A stretch of DNA of 64,000 nucleotides, from positions 18,290,001 through 18,354,000 of the forward strand of contig JBHGNT010000011.1 in assembly GCA_043228905.1 (NCBI GenBank), given 5' to 3'. Shown here piece after piece: positions 62,701 through 64,000 of the stretch (position 1 is the first letter of the stretch; each line of letters begins with the position of its first letter). Below the pieces are notes generated by a model, which was given only the letters and a program-made list of their open reading frames with translations, did no database searches and was not told where the DNA came from. This DNA is from Azolla caroliniana (lineage: Eukaryota; Polypodiophyta). The translations under genes were made by a program, and so were the position numbers.

Positions 62701-62879
62701 AAGAAATCCTAGATATGCAGTAAATTACAGCAATTCTAAATTATAGATTTGCTTGATTCTAGGCTTCCACTTGGATTGGTAGAAGTAAACACAGTGTATT
62801 TCAACCCACTATGACCTTTATATGTAGCGATTTGCTGAAAAAAGGGCATAACGTGGTGTTATTGTAGGGCCTTACATGT

Positions 62880-62901
62880 GTGTGTGAGAGAGAGCGTTTC
62901 A

Positions 62902-62934
<33 letters not shown>

Positions 62935-62967
62935 CAAGCGTTTCAATATATATATATATATATATAT

Positions 62968-62998
<31 letters not shown>

Positions 62999-63070
62999 TA
63001 GATATCTGTGTGTGTGCGTGTGAGCATTTCAATATATATGTGTGTGTGTGTGAATAAATAATAGGTAGAT
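62880..63070. repeat. Compound microsatellite (TA)n, (GT)n, (GATA)n
   Basis: Three blocks each opening with GC(G/A)TTTCAATATATA are followed by (GT)n or (GATA)n runs, suggesting block duplication of a compound microsatellite. Confidence 0.9.
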
Positions 63071-63439
63071 AGATAGAATATAATAGAACATATGTTTATT
63101 GTCCATGAGGAGCCCGATTTTGATCTATGGGAGTAAATCACGTATCATCTTGTATATGATTCCTTCGTAAGAAGAGGGGTTACTACTTTGTTGTAATAAC
63201 TCTCCCTGTGAAAATAATTCACAGACATATAACACTTCAATTATCATGTCTGTATAGTGAATCATCATACTTCTTGCTAATTACCTTATATGCTGAGCCT
63301 GCAAGAAGTAAGTGATATTCATCCTCCACTAGGTTTTCATTTCATACTTTGCATATCATCATACTTGGGTGATGATGCATGATGCTACCTCAACAAATAA
63401 CTTGTCTGAATGAGTTTGAAGGAGTGTTAAGGCTCTTTG

Positions 63440-64000
63440 AGAGCCAAGATTTATGGAGGTAGTAAGCTGCAGTTCGACATGTTCTGGCATTTTTATCTTG
63501 TATTGGGCCCAACATTGAGGGTTTATATTTGCAATGTAAAAAAATTTGACATTTTAGCATCTTGCCACTTTATCCTTTGTGCCTCCATTAATCTATCTTT
63601 GATGATCACATACTTCATAGCATCACTTGAGAGCGCAATTAGATCCTTTACTCCCTATCTTTAACCATTTCATAATGTCAAACAACCAGGTAGATGAGAG
63701 GATTTTTTTGTACCTTTCATCCTATGTTCCAAGCCTGTTCTGGCAATCTGTGATCGGGCATATTTGACCTTTGTAATTTACTTGTATACTCTTTGCATGG
63801 GTAGCACCTCTATGTGCTGAGCACCTGTTTCTAATAGCATGACAAGATAGGTTGTTGAGGATTTCACTCCCAATTTTCTACCTACGAACATTTTTTGAAT
63901 TTTCTCTATTTCATTCCACATACTAAGTGAGATACTACCTCTCTACACTTCTACTCCATTTAGCAACACTTGAACCACCATAGCATTGAATAACATCAAT
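63440..64000 (-). pseudogene. LINE reverse transcriptase relic, antisense, cut by window end
   Basis: Reading minus from 64000: GVEV, then RGSISLSMWNEIEKIQK, VMLLETGAQHIEVLPMQR and ITKVK, then a diverged tail. These align in order with GVEVWGGSIPKSMW, LLLETGSLPIEIMAMER and MLKVQK of the LINE at 42440-42640. Stops and frame changes are frequent. Confidence 0.7.

Overview
The window is nuclear DNA of a flowering (seed) plant. It holds spliced genes with plant-type GT-AG introns, a STICHEL-type gene, a plant-type TSC10 reductase, AT-rich spacers full of (CT)n, (CA)n and (TA)n microsatellites, and a dense set of plant transposable elements. I cannot name the species. No bacterial, organellar, rRNA or CRISPR features were seen.

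Layout. 0.85-6.6 kb: a seven-exon STICHEL-like gene (+), whose first intron is built almost wholly of a 45-bp minisatellite. 6.6-15.6 kb: gene-poor spacer ending in a microsatellite-rich upstream/5' UTR region. 15.6-19.5 kb: a six-exon gene (+) for an unrecognised, probably nuclear, low-complexity protein. 19.5-27.6 kb: spacer with a 502-bp solo LTR and a possible decayed gene. 27.7-30.6 kb: a four-exon 3-ketodihydrosphinganine reductase gene (-) with a 654-bp solo LTR in intron 1 and a GC-AG third intron. 31-51 kb: a transposon block with a Mutator-type foldback MITE, a Ty1/copia element lacking its RT domain, a decayed Ty3/gypsy chromovirus split by a second copia fragment whose LTR carries a LINE, tRNA-derived SINE pieces, LINE zinc-finger relics, a tandem hAT-like pair and a 109-nt perfect palindrome. 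51.4-53.3 kb: protein-L-isoaspartate O-methyltransferase (+). 54.7-59.5 kb: the mitochondrial complex I 75-kDa subunit (+). 61.3 kb to the end: first exon of a J-domain protein (+), then duplicated intron sequence and an antisense LINE relic.

The intact genes are unrelated housekeeping or developmental functions (trichome branching family, sphingolipid synthesis, protein repair, respiration, chaperone); nothing suggests a cluster. Exon coordinates were derived by hand from splice signals, reading-frame continuity and family similarity. All five multi-exon models give an uninterrupted frame with a total length divisible by three. A recurring theme is short local tandem duplication (units of 44 to 154 bp, usually two copies), sometimes carrying splice sites.
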